From Pseudomonas sp. MAG733B (lineage in GTDB: Bacteria > Pseudomonadota > Gammaproteobacteria > Pseudomonadales > Pseudomonadaceae): a stretch of 64,000 bases of DNA. A program made the position numbers and the translations under genes. Of this stretch, positions 9,368 through 16,905 are shown piece by piece. Location: contig NZ_CP145732.1 in assembly GCF_036884845.1 (NCBI RefSeq), positions 5,766,001 through 5,830,000 on the forward strand, in the 5' to 3' direction. The notes beneath the pieces were generated by a model. That model saw only the letters and a program-made list of their open reading frames with translations. It made no database searches and was not told where the DNA came from. How positions within the stretch are numbered: the first letter of the stretch is position 1; each line of letters opens with the position of its first letter.

Positions 9368-10339
9368 ATGAAATTCGACCTCGCCTACTGCCTCAGCCTC
9401 GACGCCAAGCTGTCGATCTATGACGTTCGCGATTTGAATTTCGACGAGACCATGGCGTTCGATTCCGCGAAAGAGCATTTCCAGTGTCCCAACGATGCCT
9501 GTCGTTTGGCGTTCGACGCAGTGAATGAGTTGGGCACGTTCAACGCCAAGAATGTGAATTACGTACGCACGCCGCACTTCAAGAATCTGCCGAGTACGCG
9601 GCATGTCGAGGGCTGTCCTTATGTCAGCCTGAAGACACCGGCATCGGGTGTGGAGGCGGAAGGTGCGGAAACGGATGACAGCCGTGAGGAGCATTTCCCG
9701 TCAGAGCTGTTACTGACTCGGCGTGAGTATGTGCGTAAGCCGTCCAGCCCGGCGGTGGGTGCAGACACTCAGCGGGATGAGCCATTAACGCCATCGGTGA
9801 CCAGCAGCGTCGAGCAGCCTAGCCGCGATTCGGCACCCGACAAAACCAGCATCTTCGCCCACCCCGTGGAATGCTTCGTGTCGAACTTCGACGACAAGGA
9901 CCTGCTCAAGCGCATGCCGCTGAAGATTGGCGAGCACACCGCGCCTTATGGTTCCTTCTTCAAAAAGATCGAGTACCTGCAGGACAACAAGGGGCTGATT
10001 TACTGGGGCAAGATCAAAGAGATCAAGGATTACACCCAGAGCTTTCGCATCGATTTCGAGAAGAAGGTCTGGTTCGAGAAGAAGCCGTATTCGGTCAATG
10101 TTTACCTGAGCAAGAAGCTGATCGACACCTACCGTAAGCGCAAGGCGTTCCTGGAGGAGATCAAGCACGCTATCGACAGTGGACGTGAGTTGTATTGCTT
10201 CTTTTTTGGCGTGACGCCGGAGTTGAAGCAGGTGCCGAGCAAGAAAAAACCCGAGCAGACGTTCGGGGTGTTCAGCGCCAACATCGAGAATCTGGATCAC
10301 TTTATCGTGCGGGAGGCGCCGGGCTTGGTGGATAAATAA
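9368..10339 (+). CDS. Unknown protein with CoiA-like Cys/His N-terminus
   Basis: This 323-residue protein is not recognised as a whole. Residues 1-90 carry C40-x4-C45, then H79-x3-C83 (FQCPNDACRLAF, TRHVEGCPY), resembling the zinc-binding front end of CoiA-like nuclease proteins. Residues 95-160 are polar and probably disordered. Residues 165-320 form a second folded part, with KIGEHTAPYGSFFKKIEYLQ, many Lys/Glu residues and FGVFSANIENLDHFIV near the end. No signal peptide or membrane segment is present. It lies in the accessory block after the toxin-immunity pair but is separated from it by REP elements, so a link to the toxin is unproven. Confidence 0.7.
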   Translation: MKFDLAYCLSLDAKLSIYDVRDLNFDETMAFDSAKEHFQCPNDACRLAFDAVNELGTFNAKNVNYVRTPHFKNLPSTRHVEGCPYVSLKTPASGVEAEGAETDDSREEHFPSELLLTRREYVRKPSSPAVGADTQRDEPLTPSVTSSVEQPSRDSAPDKTSIFAHPVECFVSNFDDKDLLKRMPLKIGEHTAPYGSFFKKIEYLQDNKGLIYWGKIKEIKDYTQSFRIDFEKKVWFEKKPYSVNVYLSKKLIDTYRKRKAFLEEIKHAIDSGRELYCFFFGVTPELKQVPSKKKPEQTFGVFSANIENLDHFIVREAPGLVDK

Positions 10340-10405
10340 GCTCGATGCCGTTCGTCTGGCCAAAAACACAAATCAAAAATTGCATTTGATCCCGGCTCAA
10401 AACAA

Positions 10406-10421
10406 CTGTACAAAAACACAG
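10406..10421 (+). promoter_or_regulatory. LexA (SOS) box
   Basis: CTGTACAAAAACACAG fits the LexA core CTGT-N8-ACAG exactly, 38 bases before the next start codon. The overlapping TGTAC-N9-GTACA is also a palindrome that could serve the encoded HTH protein. Confidence 0.65.
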
Positions 10422-10458
10422 TACATTTTGAATCAACACTCTCGAGCCGGAGAACACC

Positions 10459-10776
10459 ATGGCCTCTCAAGCGATGAAAATCACCCTGGAACGTATCGCC
10501 CTTTTTCAATTCACCCCGGCCCACTGCGCCCAGGCCCGAGCGATGTTGGGTTGGAGCGTGGAAGAGTTGTCGCGGGAGGCTTCGGTTTCTGTTGACGCGA
10601 TTGAGCGGTTCGAAGCGCAGCAGGATGTGCTGGATGTCACTCGGTTGGCGTTGGCGTATCGGTTTGAATCGGAAGGGTTGGTGTTTTTCCCGGGGTTTGC
10701 ACCGGGTAGAGGGATGAACTTGAGAGGGTCTACGCCGAACCCGGTTGGGCGGACGGATTTTGCGATGGTTGAGTGA
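10459..10776 (+). CDS. XRE-type HTH regulator behind a LexA box
   Basis: This 105-residue protein has one helix-turn-helix domain around residues 20-60: CAQARAMLGWSVEELSREAS, VSVDAIERFEAQQ. The C-terminal 35 residues (GLVFFPGFAPGRGMNL) are a short tail with no known domain. GGAG lies before the ATG. A perfect LexA box upstream predicts induction by DNA damage. The next gene, another HTH protein, begins 11 bases after the stop, so the two probably form an operon. Confidence 0.8.
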   Translation: MASQAMKITLERIALFQFTPAHCAQARAMLGWSVEELSREASVSVDAIERFEAQQDVLDVTRLALAYRFESEGLVFFPGFAPGRGMNLRGSTPNPVGRTDFAMVE

Positions 10777-10787
10777 GGCGACGACGG

Positions 10788-11051
10788 ATGAATGAGATCG
10801 ACGATAGTGGCAACTGCGTTTATGAAGCACTGGGTATTCCAGATGCCAGTGATATGCGGACCAAATCTGAACATGTGATGAAGATTGGCCTAATGCTGGA
10901 AAGCGGTCAGCTGAGTAAAACTGAGGCGGCGCAGAAGCTTGGATTGTCTGTCGAAGAACTGAACGAAATACTTCGAGGAAAGTTTCGTGAGCTGAGCGTG
11001 GAAAAGATCTCGAATTACCTCGACCTGCTAAAAACGAGCGCAGCAGACTGA
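10788..11051 (+). CDS. HigA-like antitoxin (orphan)
   Basis: This 87-residue HTH protein resembles HigA2-type antitoxins: YEALGIPDASDMRTKSE at the front, then GQLSKTEAAQKLGLSVEELN, ILRGKFRELSVEKISNYLDLL. The ATG at 10788 is preferred over an in-frame GTG at 10773 that overlaps the previous stop. HigA2 genes normally follow a HigB (RelE-fold) toxin gene; here the upstream neighbour is an XRE regulator and no toxin is present. It may have been left behind or recruited as a regulator (inference). Confidence 0.75.
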   Translation: MNEIDDSGNCVYEALGIPDASDMRTKSEHVMKIGLMLESGQLSKTEAAQKLGLSVEELNEILRGKFRELSVEKISNYLDLLKTSAAD

Positions 11052-11064
11052 TTTGGGCAGGGTT

Positions 11065-11090
11065 CCAAGCCGATCGGTGGATCGGCTTGG
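11065..11090. terminator. Hairpin between converging genes
   Basis: CCAAGCCGATC / GATCGGCTTGG form a perfect 11-bp stem with a GGTG loop. There is no clear T-run on either side, so termination is likely but not certain. Confidence 0.5.
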
Positions 11091-11099
11091 ATAACCACT

Positions 11100-12158
11100 T
11101 CACGCGCTCTGCACAGTCGCTCGCTCACTCTCCCCTTCCACCGCCAACCACCACGCTTCCCCACGTTGCGGATGCATCAGGTTGAACGCTTCGCCCATCT
11201 GCGGCGTGGTAATCGAAACGCTGCGTTCCCAGGCCAACGCGAGAATGCGGTCGAAGGGTTCGTACCAGGCGTGGGTCGACAGGTCGAAGGTGCCGTTGTG
11301 GATTGGAAGCAGCCAGCGGCCCTTGAGGTCGATGTGGGCTTGCAGGGTTTCTTCGGGTTGCATGTGCACGTGCGGCCAGTCGACGTTGTAGGCGCCGGTT
11401 TCCATCAGGGTCAGGTCGAACGGGCCGTATTGTTCGCCGATGCGTTTGAAGCCGTCGAAGTAGCCGCTGTCGCCGCTGAAGAAGATGCGGGTGGCGTCGT
11501 CGATCATCACCCACGAGGCCCATAAGGTGCTGTTGCCGTCGAACAGGCCGCGGCCGGAAAAGTGTTGCGACGGGGTGGCGATGAACTGGATGCCATCGAC
11601 TTCAGTGCCTTGCCACCAGTCCAGTTGACGGACTTTGCTGGCGTCGATGCCCCACTTGATCAGGGTGTCGCCGACACCCAGCGGAGTCAGGAAAACATTG
11701 GTCTTGTCGGCCAGTTTGAGCACGGCCTCGTAATCGAGGTGGTCGTAGTGGTTGTGGGAAAGGATGACCGCTTCAATCGGTGGCAACTCGTCGATGCTGA
11801 TCGGCGGTTGGTGGAATCGCTTCGGGCCGGCCCATTGCACGGGCGAGGCGCGTTCGGCGAAGACCGGGTCGGTGATCCAGAATTTGTCCCGCAGTTTGAG
11901 CAACAACGTGGAATGGCCGAGGCGATAAACGCTGTGGTTCGGCGCAGCCATCAGCGCCGCTTGGGTCAGCGGTTGTACCGGGACGGGCGCTGTCGGGCGG
12001 GTGTCGCGCGGTTTGTGGAACATCGCGTTCCACAAGATGCGCAGGGTTTTGCCAACGCTTAAACGCTGTATCGGTGTGTGGTTTTGGAACTGCCCTTGTG
12101 CCTGCAGCGAGGCTTCAGGCGTGGACGCGTTACTCGCCGGGGAAACTGAATTGGCCAT
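11100..12158 (-). CDS. MBL-fold metallohydrolase, NAPE-PLD/UlaG-like
   Basis: The metallo-beta-lactamase fold is shown by ILSHNHYDHLDYEAVLKLA, which contains the HxHxDH metal motif. Further metal ligands lie in PSQHFSGRG, FFSGDSGYFDGFK and LPIHNGTFDLS. The layout fits the N-acyl-phosphatidylethanolamine phospholipase D-like branch. The start at 12158 (MANSVSPASN) is chosen because GGAG lies ten bases upstream, giving 352 residues; a longer frame starts 24 codons earlier without support. The gene is divergent from a TetR regulator, with a palindrome between them, so it is a probable target of that regulator. Substrate unknown. Confidence 0.85.
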   Translation of the reverse strand: MANSVSPASNASTPEASLQAQGQFQNHTPIQRLSVGKTLRILWNAMFHKPRDTRPTAPVPVQPLTQAALMAAPNHSVYRLGHSTLLLKLRDKFWITDPVFAERASPVQWAGPKRFHQPPISIDELPPIEAVILSHNHYDHLDYEAVLKLADKTNVFLTPLGVGDTLIKWGIDASKVRQLDWWQGTEVDGIQFIATPSQHFSGRGLFDGNSTLWASWVMIDDATRIFFSGDSGYFDGFKRIGEQYGPFDLTLMETGAYNVDWPHVHMQPEETLQAHIDLKGRWLLPIHNGTFDLSTHAWYEPFDRILALAWERSVSITTPQMGEAFNLMHPQRGEAWWLAVEGESERATVQSA

Positions 12159-12278
12159 ATCTGAATGACTCCAGAAAAACCGCACGTTTACGATTTTCCG
12201 CTTGGGACGATAAATGGCCAAGGCACGCACGCATCAGCCGAACACTCTATTTTTGACTGGGCAGGATTAACAAAACAT

Positions 12279-12294
12279 TACACTGCACAGTGTA
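12279..12294. promoter_or_regulatory. Palindromic operator candidate between MBL and TetR genes
   Basis: TACACTG-CA-CAGTGTA is a perfect inverted repeat of 7-base arms, lying between the divergent start codons at 12158 and 12373. TetR proteins bind such sites. Confidence 0.6.
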
Positions 12295-12372
12295 GTTTCA
12301 AGGTTGCATCAAAGCCGATCACAAGTAAACTGCTGAGTGTAATTTCCTTTTTTTTCCTGCCGAAGCGTATTT

Positions 12373-12984
12373 ATGACAGCTCCACAGCGCCTCACCGACC
12401 GTAAACGCGAAGCCATCATTCAGGCGGCGATTGCCGAGTTCCGTGCCAACGGTTTCGAGATCACCAGCATGGACAAGATCGCCGCCACCGCTGGCGTGTC
12501 GAAGCGCACGGTGTACAACCACTTTCCCAGCAAGGAAGAGTTGTTCGCCGAGATCCTCAATCAGTTATGGGACCGGGTGACGGCAGAACAGGAGACGCCC
12601 TACAGCCCTGACCTGCCGCTGCGTGAACAGATGAAGCGAATTCTGTCAGCCAAGCTGGACATGATGGGCGATGACAATTTTCTCGATCTGGCGCGGGTGG
12701 CCATCGCCGCCGCCATCCATTCTCCCGAACGTGCGCAGAGCATGGTTGCCCGTATGGGCGAGCGTGAAGAAGGCCTGACCGTGTGGATTCGCGCCGCCCA
12801 GGCCGATGGGCGTTTGAAAGCGGTTGCCGCTGAATTTGCCGCGCAACAGATTCAGGGTTTGCTCAAATCCTTCGCCTTTTGGCCGCAGATTTCCATGGGT
12901 CAGCCGGGCTTGACGGCCGAGATGCAGGAAACCGTGGTGGAGTCGGCGCTGGACATGTTTTTGGCCAGTTATCAGTTGCAATAA
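12373..12984 (+). CDS. TetR family regulator
   Basis: This 203-residue protein has an N-terminal TetR helix-turn-helix: AIIQAAIAEFRANGFEITSM, DKIAATAGVSKRTVYNHFPS, KEELF. The C-terminal part resembles the AefR-like ligand-binding domain (FLDLARVAIAAAIHSPE, ALDMFLASY). It is divergent from the MBL hydrolase and probably represses both promoters through the palindrome at 12279. Confidence 0.9.
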   Translation: MTAPQRLTDRKREAIIQAAIAEFRANGFEITSMDKIAATAGVSKRTVYNHFPSKEELFAEILNQLWDRVTAEQETPYSPDLPLREQMKRILSAKLDMMGDDNFLDLARVAIAAAIHSPERAQSMVARMGEREEGLTVWIRAAQADGRLKAVAAEFAAQQIQGLLKSFAFWPQISMGQPGLTAEMQETVVESALDMFLASYQLQ

Positions 12985-13108
12985 ATGACAAGGTCGACGG
13001 CGGCGACCAACGACTGATGACGCTGACTTCAACGACGCAATATGTTTCAGAATGAAACTTGCGCTGAGGCTATAGTGATCCTCAGTCCAGCGCCTTGCAG
13101 AGAGCATC

Positions 13109-13642
13109 ATGACGACCACGAGCAACGAAACCGCCGCCCCTGTCGATCACCTGCGTTTCCATCGCCATCACGCCCATCTGGCGCCGACATTTGGCAATGA
13201 CAAGTTTGCTCTGCGCGCCGAAGCGTTTGCGCGATTCTTCGGTACACCTACCTTTCTCGGCGCACAAACGCTGATCGTGGTCGCCTGGGTGTGCCTCAAC
13301 CTGACCGGTTTCGCCCACTTCGATGCGTACCCGTTCATCCTGCTCAACCTGGCCTTCAGCCTGCAATCGGCGTATGCCGCGCCGTTGATTTTGTTGGCCC
13401 AGACCCGACAAGCCGCTCGGGACAAGGCCCAGTCCGATGCCGATGCGCAGCATCGCGAAGCTTTGGCCGTAGCCAACAGCGAACGTCAGGCGCAAGCGGC
13501 GCAAAACTCCGCGCAACTGCTGGCGTTGCTCGAGCAAAATACCCACCTCACGGAAATGACCAAGGCCCTCACCGAACGCATCGAAAACCTGACCACGGAA
13601 ATGCATCAGCACTTTGTGCGCAAGGATGAGCCAAAGGACTGA
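13109..13642 (+). CDS. DUF1003 membrane protein
   Basis: This 177-residue protein has two membrane segments, one at TFLGAQTLIVVAWVCLNLTG and one in PFILLNLAFSLQSAYAAPLI. These are followed by a long Ala/Gln-rich region likely to form a coiled coil (QAAQNSAQLLALLEQNTHLT) to the end. This is the DUF1003 pattern. Function is unknown. Confidence 0.85.
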   Translation: MTTTSNETAAPVDHLRFHRHHAHLAPTFGNDKFALRAEAFARFFGTPTFLGAQTLIVVAWVCLNLTGFAHFDAYPFILLNLAFSLQSAYAAPLILLAQTRQAARDKAQSDADAQHREALAVANSERQAQAAQNSAQLLALLEQNTHLTEMTKALTERIENLTTEMHQHFVRKDEPKD

Positions 13643-13698
13643 ACGGTTTCACGGTAGTTTCAGCGATTACAAGAATTCAACAAGTGTAGAGATCACTC

Positions 13699-14421
13699 AT
13701 GGAAAATCGCGTCATTCGCATCGCACTGATCGGTGATTACGACCCGCAGGTCACCGCCCACCAAGCGATCCCCGTTGCCCTGCGCCTGGCTGCCGAACAT
13801 TGCGACCTCGATGTAAAGGGGCAATGGCTTGCCACCGATAGCATCGAAACTCAAACGTCTCTGGATGAGTTCGACGGTTTCTGGTGCGTGCCCGCCAGCC
13901 CTTATCGCAGCATGGACGGTGCGCTGCGGGCGATTCGTTTTGCCCGCGAGCAACAGCGACCTTTCCTCGGCACCTGCGGCGGTTTTCAACACGCGGTGCT
14001 GGAATATGCGCGCAACGTACTCGGTTGGTCGGACGCCGAACATGGTGAGACCTCACCGGATGCAACCCGGGCATTGCTCACACCGCTGACGTGCTCACTG
14101 GTGGAGGCGGTCGACAGCATTCATTTGCTTGAAGGCTCGTTGATCGCCAAGGCGTATGAAACGTCTGAGATTCATGAAGGCTATCGCTGTCGCTACGGTG
14201 TGAATCCCGAGTTTGAACAAGCGTTGCTGAAGCAGGCACTTCACGCCGTCGGTCATGATGCTGAACAAGGCTTGCGTGCGGTCGAGCTCAATGGTCATCC
14301 GTTCTTCGTTGCCACGCTGTTCCAACCGGAACGCGCGGCGCTCAAGGGCACCCTGCCGCCGCTGGTGCGGGCGCTGGTCGAAGCTTGCGTGGAGCAGCGG
14401 AATTATGGGTTTAGTCGGTAA
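13699..14421 (+). CDS. CTP synthase C-terminal-like amidotransferase-fold protein
   Basis: This 240-residue protein matches only the glutaminase half of CTP synthase; the synthetase half is missing. The nucleophile elbow PFLGTCGGFQHAVLEYARN is present with C93. The usual class I catalytic His-Pro-Glu is replaced by ATLFQPE, with Gln209 in place of His. The protein is therefore unlikely to be a normal glutaminase. It belongs to a stand-alone family described as CTP synthase C-terminal region-related (seleno)proteins. Role unknown. Confidence 0.8.
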   Translation: MENRVIRIALIGDYDPQVTAHQAIPVALRLAAEHCDLDVKGQWLATDSIETQTSLDEFDGFWCVPASPYRSMDGALRAIRFAREQQRPFLGTCGGFQHAVLEYARNVLGWSDAEHGETSPDATRALLTPLTCSLVEAVDSIHLLEGSLIAKAYETSEIHEGYRCRYGVNPEFEQALLKQALHAVGHDAEQGLRAVELNGHPFFVATLFQPERAALKGTLPPLVRALVEACVEQRNYGFSR

Positions 14422-14443
14422 ATGATGTGGTGTTCTTCAGGCC

Positions 14444-14518
14444 GTCATCGCGAGCAGGCTCGCTCCTACATTTGTGAACGACACAGATCCACTGTAGGAG
14501 CGAGCCTGCTCGCGATGA
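14444..14518. repeat. REPIN (inverted REP pair)
   Basis: TCATCGCGAGCAGGCTCGCT is mirrored by AGCGAGCCTGCTCGCGATGA, with about 25 bases between. Confidence 0.9.
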
Positions 14519-14543
14519 GGCCAGACCAGTCAACACAAAATCA

Positions 14544-14870
14544 TCAACCCCGCACCAAACTCCGCACCGCCGAAATCTCCGGCACCTCTCGCCGATCCAT
14601 GTACACCCGCAACGGTTCGGTGATGTTGATCCGGTCGTCGATGTTCTGCTCCAGCAGCAACTGAATCAATTCACGCTTGAGGGTCATGGCCTTCTCAGGG
14701 CCGGGCGCCCAGACAAATTCGCTGGTGGGGATGATGCCATCGTCGGCCACGTCCATGCCGAAGGCGTCTTCGCTGAAGCGCACGATGTAGTGGCCGGTCT
14801 TGCGGTTGAGGCCGACGAAGCCTTTGAGCTGGTCGGCAGCCTGGCAGATGAGCTCGGAAGTGATGCGCAT
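14544..14870 (-). CDS. Conserved hypothetical protein
   Basis: This 108-residue soluble protein (MRITSELICQAADQLKGFVG) contains GHYIVRFSEDAFGMDVADDG, then SEFVWAPGPEKAMTLKRELI. The start at 14870 is supported by GAGG seven bases upstream; the longer open frame is not. A gene of similar size lies beside glpQ in P. aeruginosa, so it seems conserved in the genus. No function can be named. Confidence 0.75.
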   Translation of the reverse strand: MRITSELICQAADQLKGFVGLNRKTGHYIVRFSEDAFGMDVADDGIIPTSEFVWAPGPEKAMTLKRELIQLLLEQNIDDRINITEPLRVYMDRREVPEISAVRSLVRG

Positions 14871-15088
14871 GGTAAACCTCACAGTGGTGATCGTTGGTTT
14901 ACACGCAGGCGAGCGAATGGCGTTCCCTCTTCCGGGGTTTACCGAGGGCAAGCGTACTGCAAACAAGCGCACAAAAGCGCTGACGAAAATCAGCTTTACG
15001 CACGTTTATGTCGGTCTCGCGATAGCGCTGGCAACGCTCAGTTGTTAAAAGGGACGTCTGTGAAAATCATCGCGAAAGGATTTCGAAC

Positions 15089-16216
15089 ATGCCTGCAACC
15101 TTCACCAAAAGCACCCTGCTGCTGAGTCTGCTGCTCGGCCTCGGCCAGGCAAACGCTGCCAGCGAGCCCAGCCCCACGGCATTGGCCACGCGCCAGGGCA
15201 TTCCGCATCCGGCGGTGATCGCCCACCGTGGCGCGTCTTTCGATGCACCGGAATCGACAACCGCCGCGTACAAACTGGCCCGCGACCTCGGTGCCGATTA
15301 TCTGGAACTGGACCTGCAACGCAGCAAGGATGGCGTGCTGTTCGCCCTGCACGACAACAATCTGCAACGCACCACCGACGTCGCCAGCAAATTCCCCGAG
15401 CGCAAGGACAGCCCGGCCAACGCGTTCACCATGGCCGAGCTGAAAACCTTGGATGCCGGCAGTTGGTTCAACACCGCTTACCCGGATCGCGCCCGGCCTT
15501 CATACGCAGGCCTGAAGATTCTGACCCTTGATGAAATCATCGATATCGCCCAAGGCAACCCGTTGCACAAACCCGGCCTGTACATCGAAACCAAGGAGCC
15601 GCAGCAGTTTCCCGGCATCGAACGCGATCTCAAGGACAAACTTCAGGACCGTGGCTGGCTGAGCCCCGCAGGTTCGAAACTGGCGAAAAGCGAGCTGGCG
15701 GTCGGTCAGGGCAAAGGCAAGGTGATCCTGCAAACTTTCGAAAAAAGCAGCCTCGAACTGCTGGAAAAGGAAATGCCGCAGGTGCCGAAGATCCTGCTGC
15801 TGTGGGTGGGCGAAGGCAACATCGAGCCGAAATCCAAAGTGACGTTTGCCGAATCCGGCGAGAAGGATAAAGCCGCTTACTACGCCAAGCAGCAGCCGAA
15901 GGACAAAGCCGAATTCCAGCGTTGGGTCGACTACGCCAAGGCCCAGGGCGCGATCGGCACCGGCCCTTCCGCTGCGCTGACCAAGGGCGGCGATCAGAGT
16001 TACTCGGACCTGGTGCAACCGTGGATGAACCAGTACACCCACGATCAGGGTTTGCTGGTGCACGTCTATACCATCGACGATGCCGTGGATTTCCAGAAAG
16101 TCATGGACGCCGGCGTCGACGGCATCTTCACCAACCGGGCCAGTGAGTTGCTGAAGTTCTACAAGCGCCCGGCGGCGGCGAGTGTTGATCAGGTGTTGAA
16201 GAATAATGGGTATTGA
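15089..16216 (+). CDS. glpQ: Periplasmic glycerophosphodiester phosphodiesterase
   Basis: GlpQ splits glycerophosphodiesters from phospholipids into glycerol-3-phosphate and an alcohol in the periplasm. The 375-residue protein has a signal peptide (LLLSLLLGLGQANAA) and the family start HPAVIAHRGASFDAPESTTA. The catalytic site region DYLELDLQRSKDGVLFALHD supplies metal ligands, and the C-terminal GVDGIFTNRASELLKF is typical. AAGGA lies eight bases before the ATG. Family and location are secure. Confidence 0.94.
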   Translation: MPATFTKSTLLLSLLLGLGQANAASEPSPTALATRQGIPHPAVIAHRGASFDAPESTTAAYKLARDLGADYLELDLQRSKDGVLFALHDNNLQRTTDVASKFPERKDSPANAFTMAELKTLDAGSWFNTAYPDRARPSYAGLKILTLDEIIDIAQGNPLHKPGLYIETKEPQQFPGIERDLKDKLQDRGWLSPAGSKLAKSELAVGQGKGKVILQTFEKSSLELLEKEMPQVPKILLLWVGEGNIEPKSKVTFAESGEKDKAAYYAKQQPKDKAEFQRWVDYAKAQGAIGTGPSAALTKGGDQSYSDLVQPWMNQYTHDQGLLVHVYTIDDAVDFQKVMDAGVDGIFTNRASELLKFYKRPAAASVDQVLKNNGY

Positions 16217-16234
16217 TTGGGGACCGAGGCGCGT

Positions 16235-16303
16235 CCATCGCGGGCAAGCCTTGCTCCTACAAATTGCGTCGCCCCTGTAGGAGCCGAGCTTGCTCGCGAT
16301 GAC
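16235..16303. repeat. REPIN (inverted REP pair)
   Basis: CATCGCGGGCAAGCCTTGCT is followed by an inverted copy with one extra C (GAGCCGAGCTTGCTCGCGAT). Confidence 0.85.
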
Positions 16304-16393
16304 GCCGGATCAGGCAAAGGGAATTTTAAGGGTGGATTAAGTTACAAAAGCTAACCTGATCTCACTTAAACAGCTCACACAAGGAATGAACTC

Positions 16394-16699
16394 ATGAAGA
16401 CTCTGACTGCCCTGTTCACCGCTGCAGCCCTGACCCTCACCGCTGGTTTGGCCCAGGCTGATGTTCCTGTCGACCAGATCCCGCAATTGGTCAAGGATGG
16501 CAAGATCAAGCCGCTGGAAGAGCTGAACCAAATCGTGATGAAGCTGCATCCGGGCGCCACGATTACCGACAGCGACCTGGACAACCACTTCAACGGCTAC
16601 GAGTACGAAGTCGAACTCAAAGACGCTAAAGGCGTTGAGTGGGACGTGGATTTGAACGCCGCCACCGGCGAAGTCCTGAAGAACAAAAAGGACGACTAA
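16394..16699 (+). CDS. Exported PepSY-domain protein
   Basis: This 101-residue protein has a signal peptide (MKTLTALFTAAALTLTAGLAQA) and one PepSY-like domain ending YEYEVELKDAKGVEWDVDLN, AATGEVL. Such small periplasmic proteins are often under two-component or stress control, but nothing in the upstream sequence shows this here. AAGGAATGAACTC precedes the ATG. A strong terminator follows. Confidence 0.85.
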   Translation: MKTLTALFTAAALTLTAGLAQADVPVDQIPQLVKDGKIKPLEELNQIVMKLHPGATITDSDLDNHFNGYEYEVELKDAKGVEWDVDLNAATGEVLKNKKDD

Positions 16700-16708
16700 G
16701 CACACAGC

Positions 16709-16746
16709 AAAAAGCCGCACGATTGATCGATCGTGCGGCTTTTTTT
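16709..16746 (+). terminator. Terminator of the PepSY gene
   Basis: The stem AAAGCCGCACGAT / ATCGTGCGGCTTT is followed by a T-run. Confidence 0.92.
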
Positions 16747-16905
16747 CGTCTGGAAGTTTAATCAGGCCGAGGTGCTGACCTGCGCCTTCTGGCGAGCGAT
16801 TGATTGCGCCACATAAGCGTCACAAAAACGTAATCCTACCTTGCGATGATGCGGCTCACGTGAACCTGTAAAACCCGCGACAGGCGCCTCTCTTTGCGAG
16901 CTCTC

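Noticed and set aside
13699..14421. A true CTP synthase (pyrG)
   Set aside because: The synthetase domain is missing and the catalytic His is replaced.
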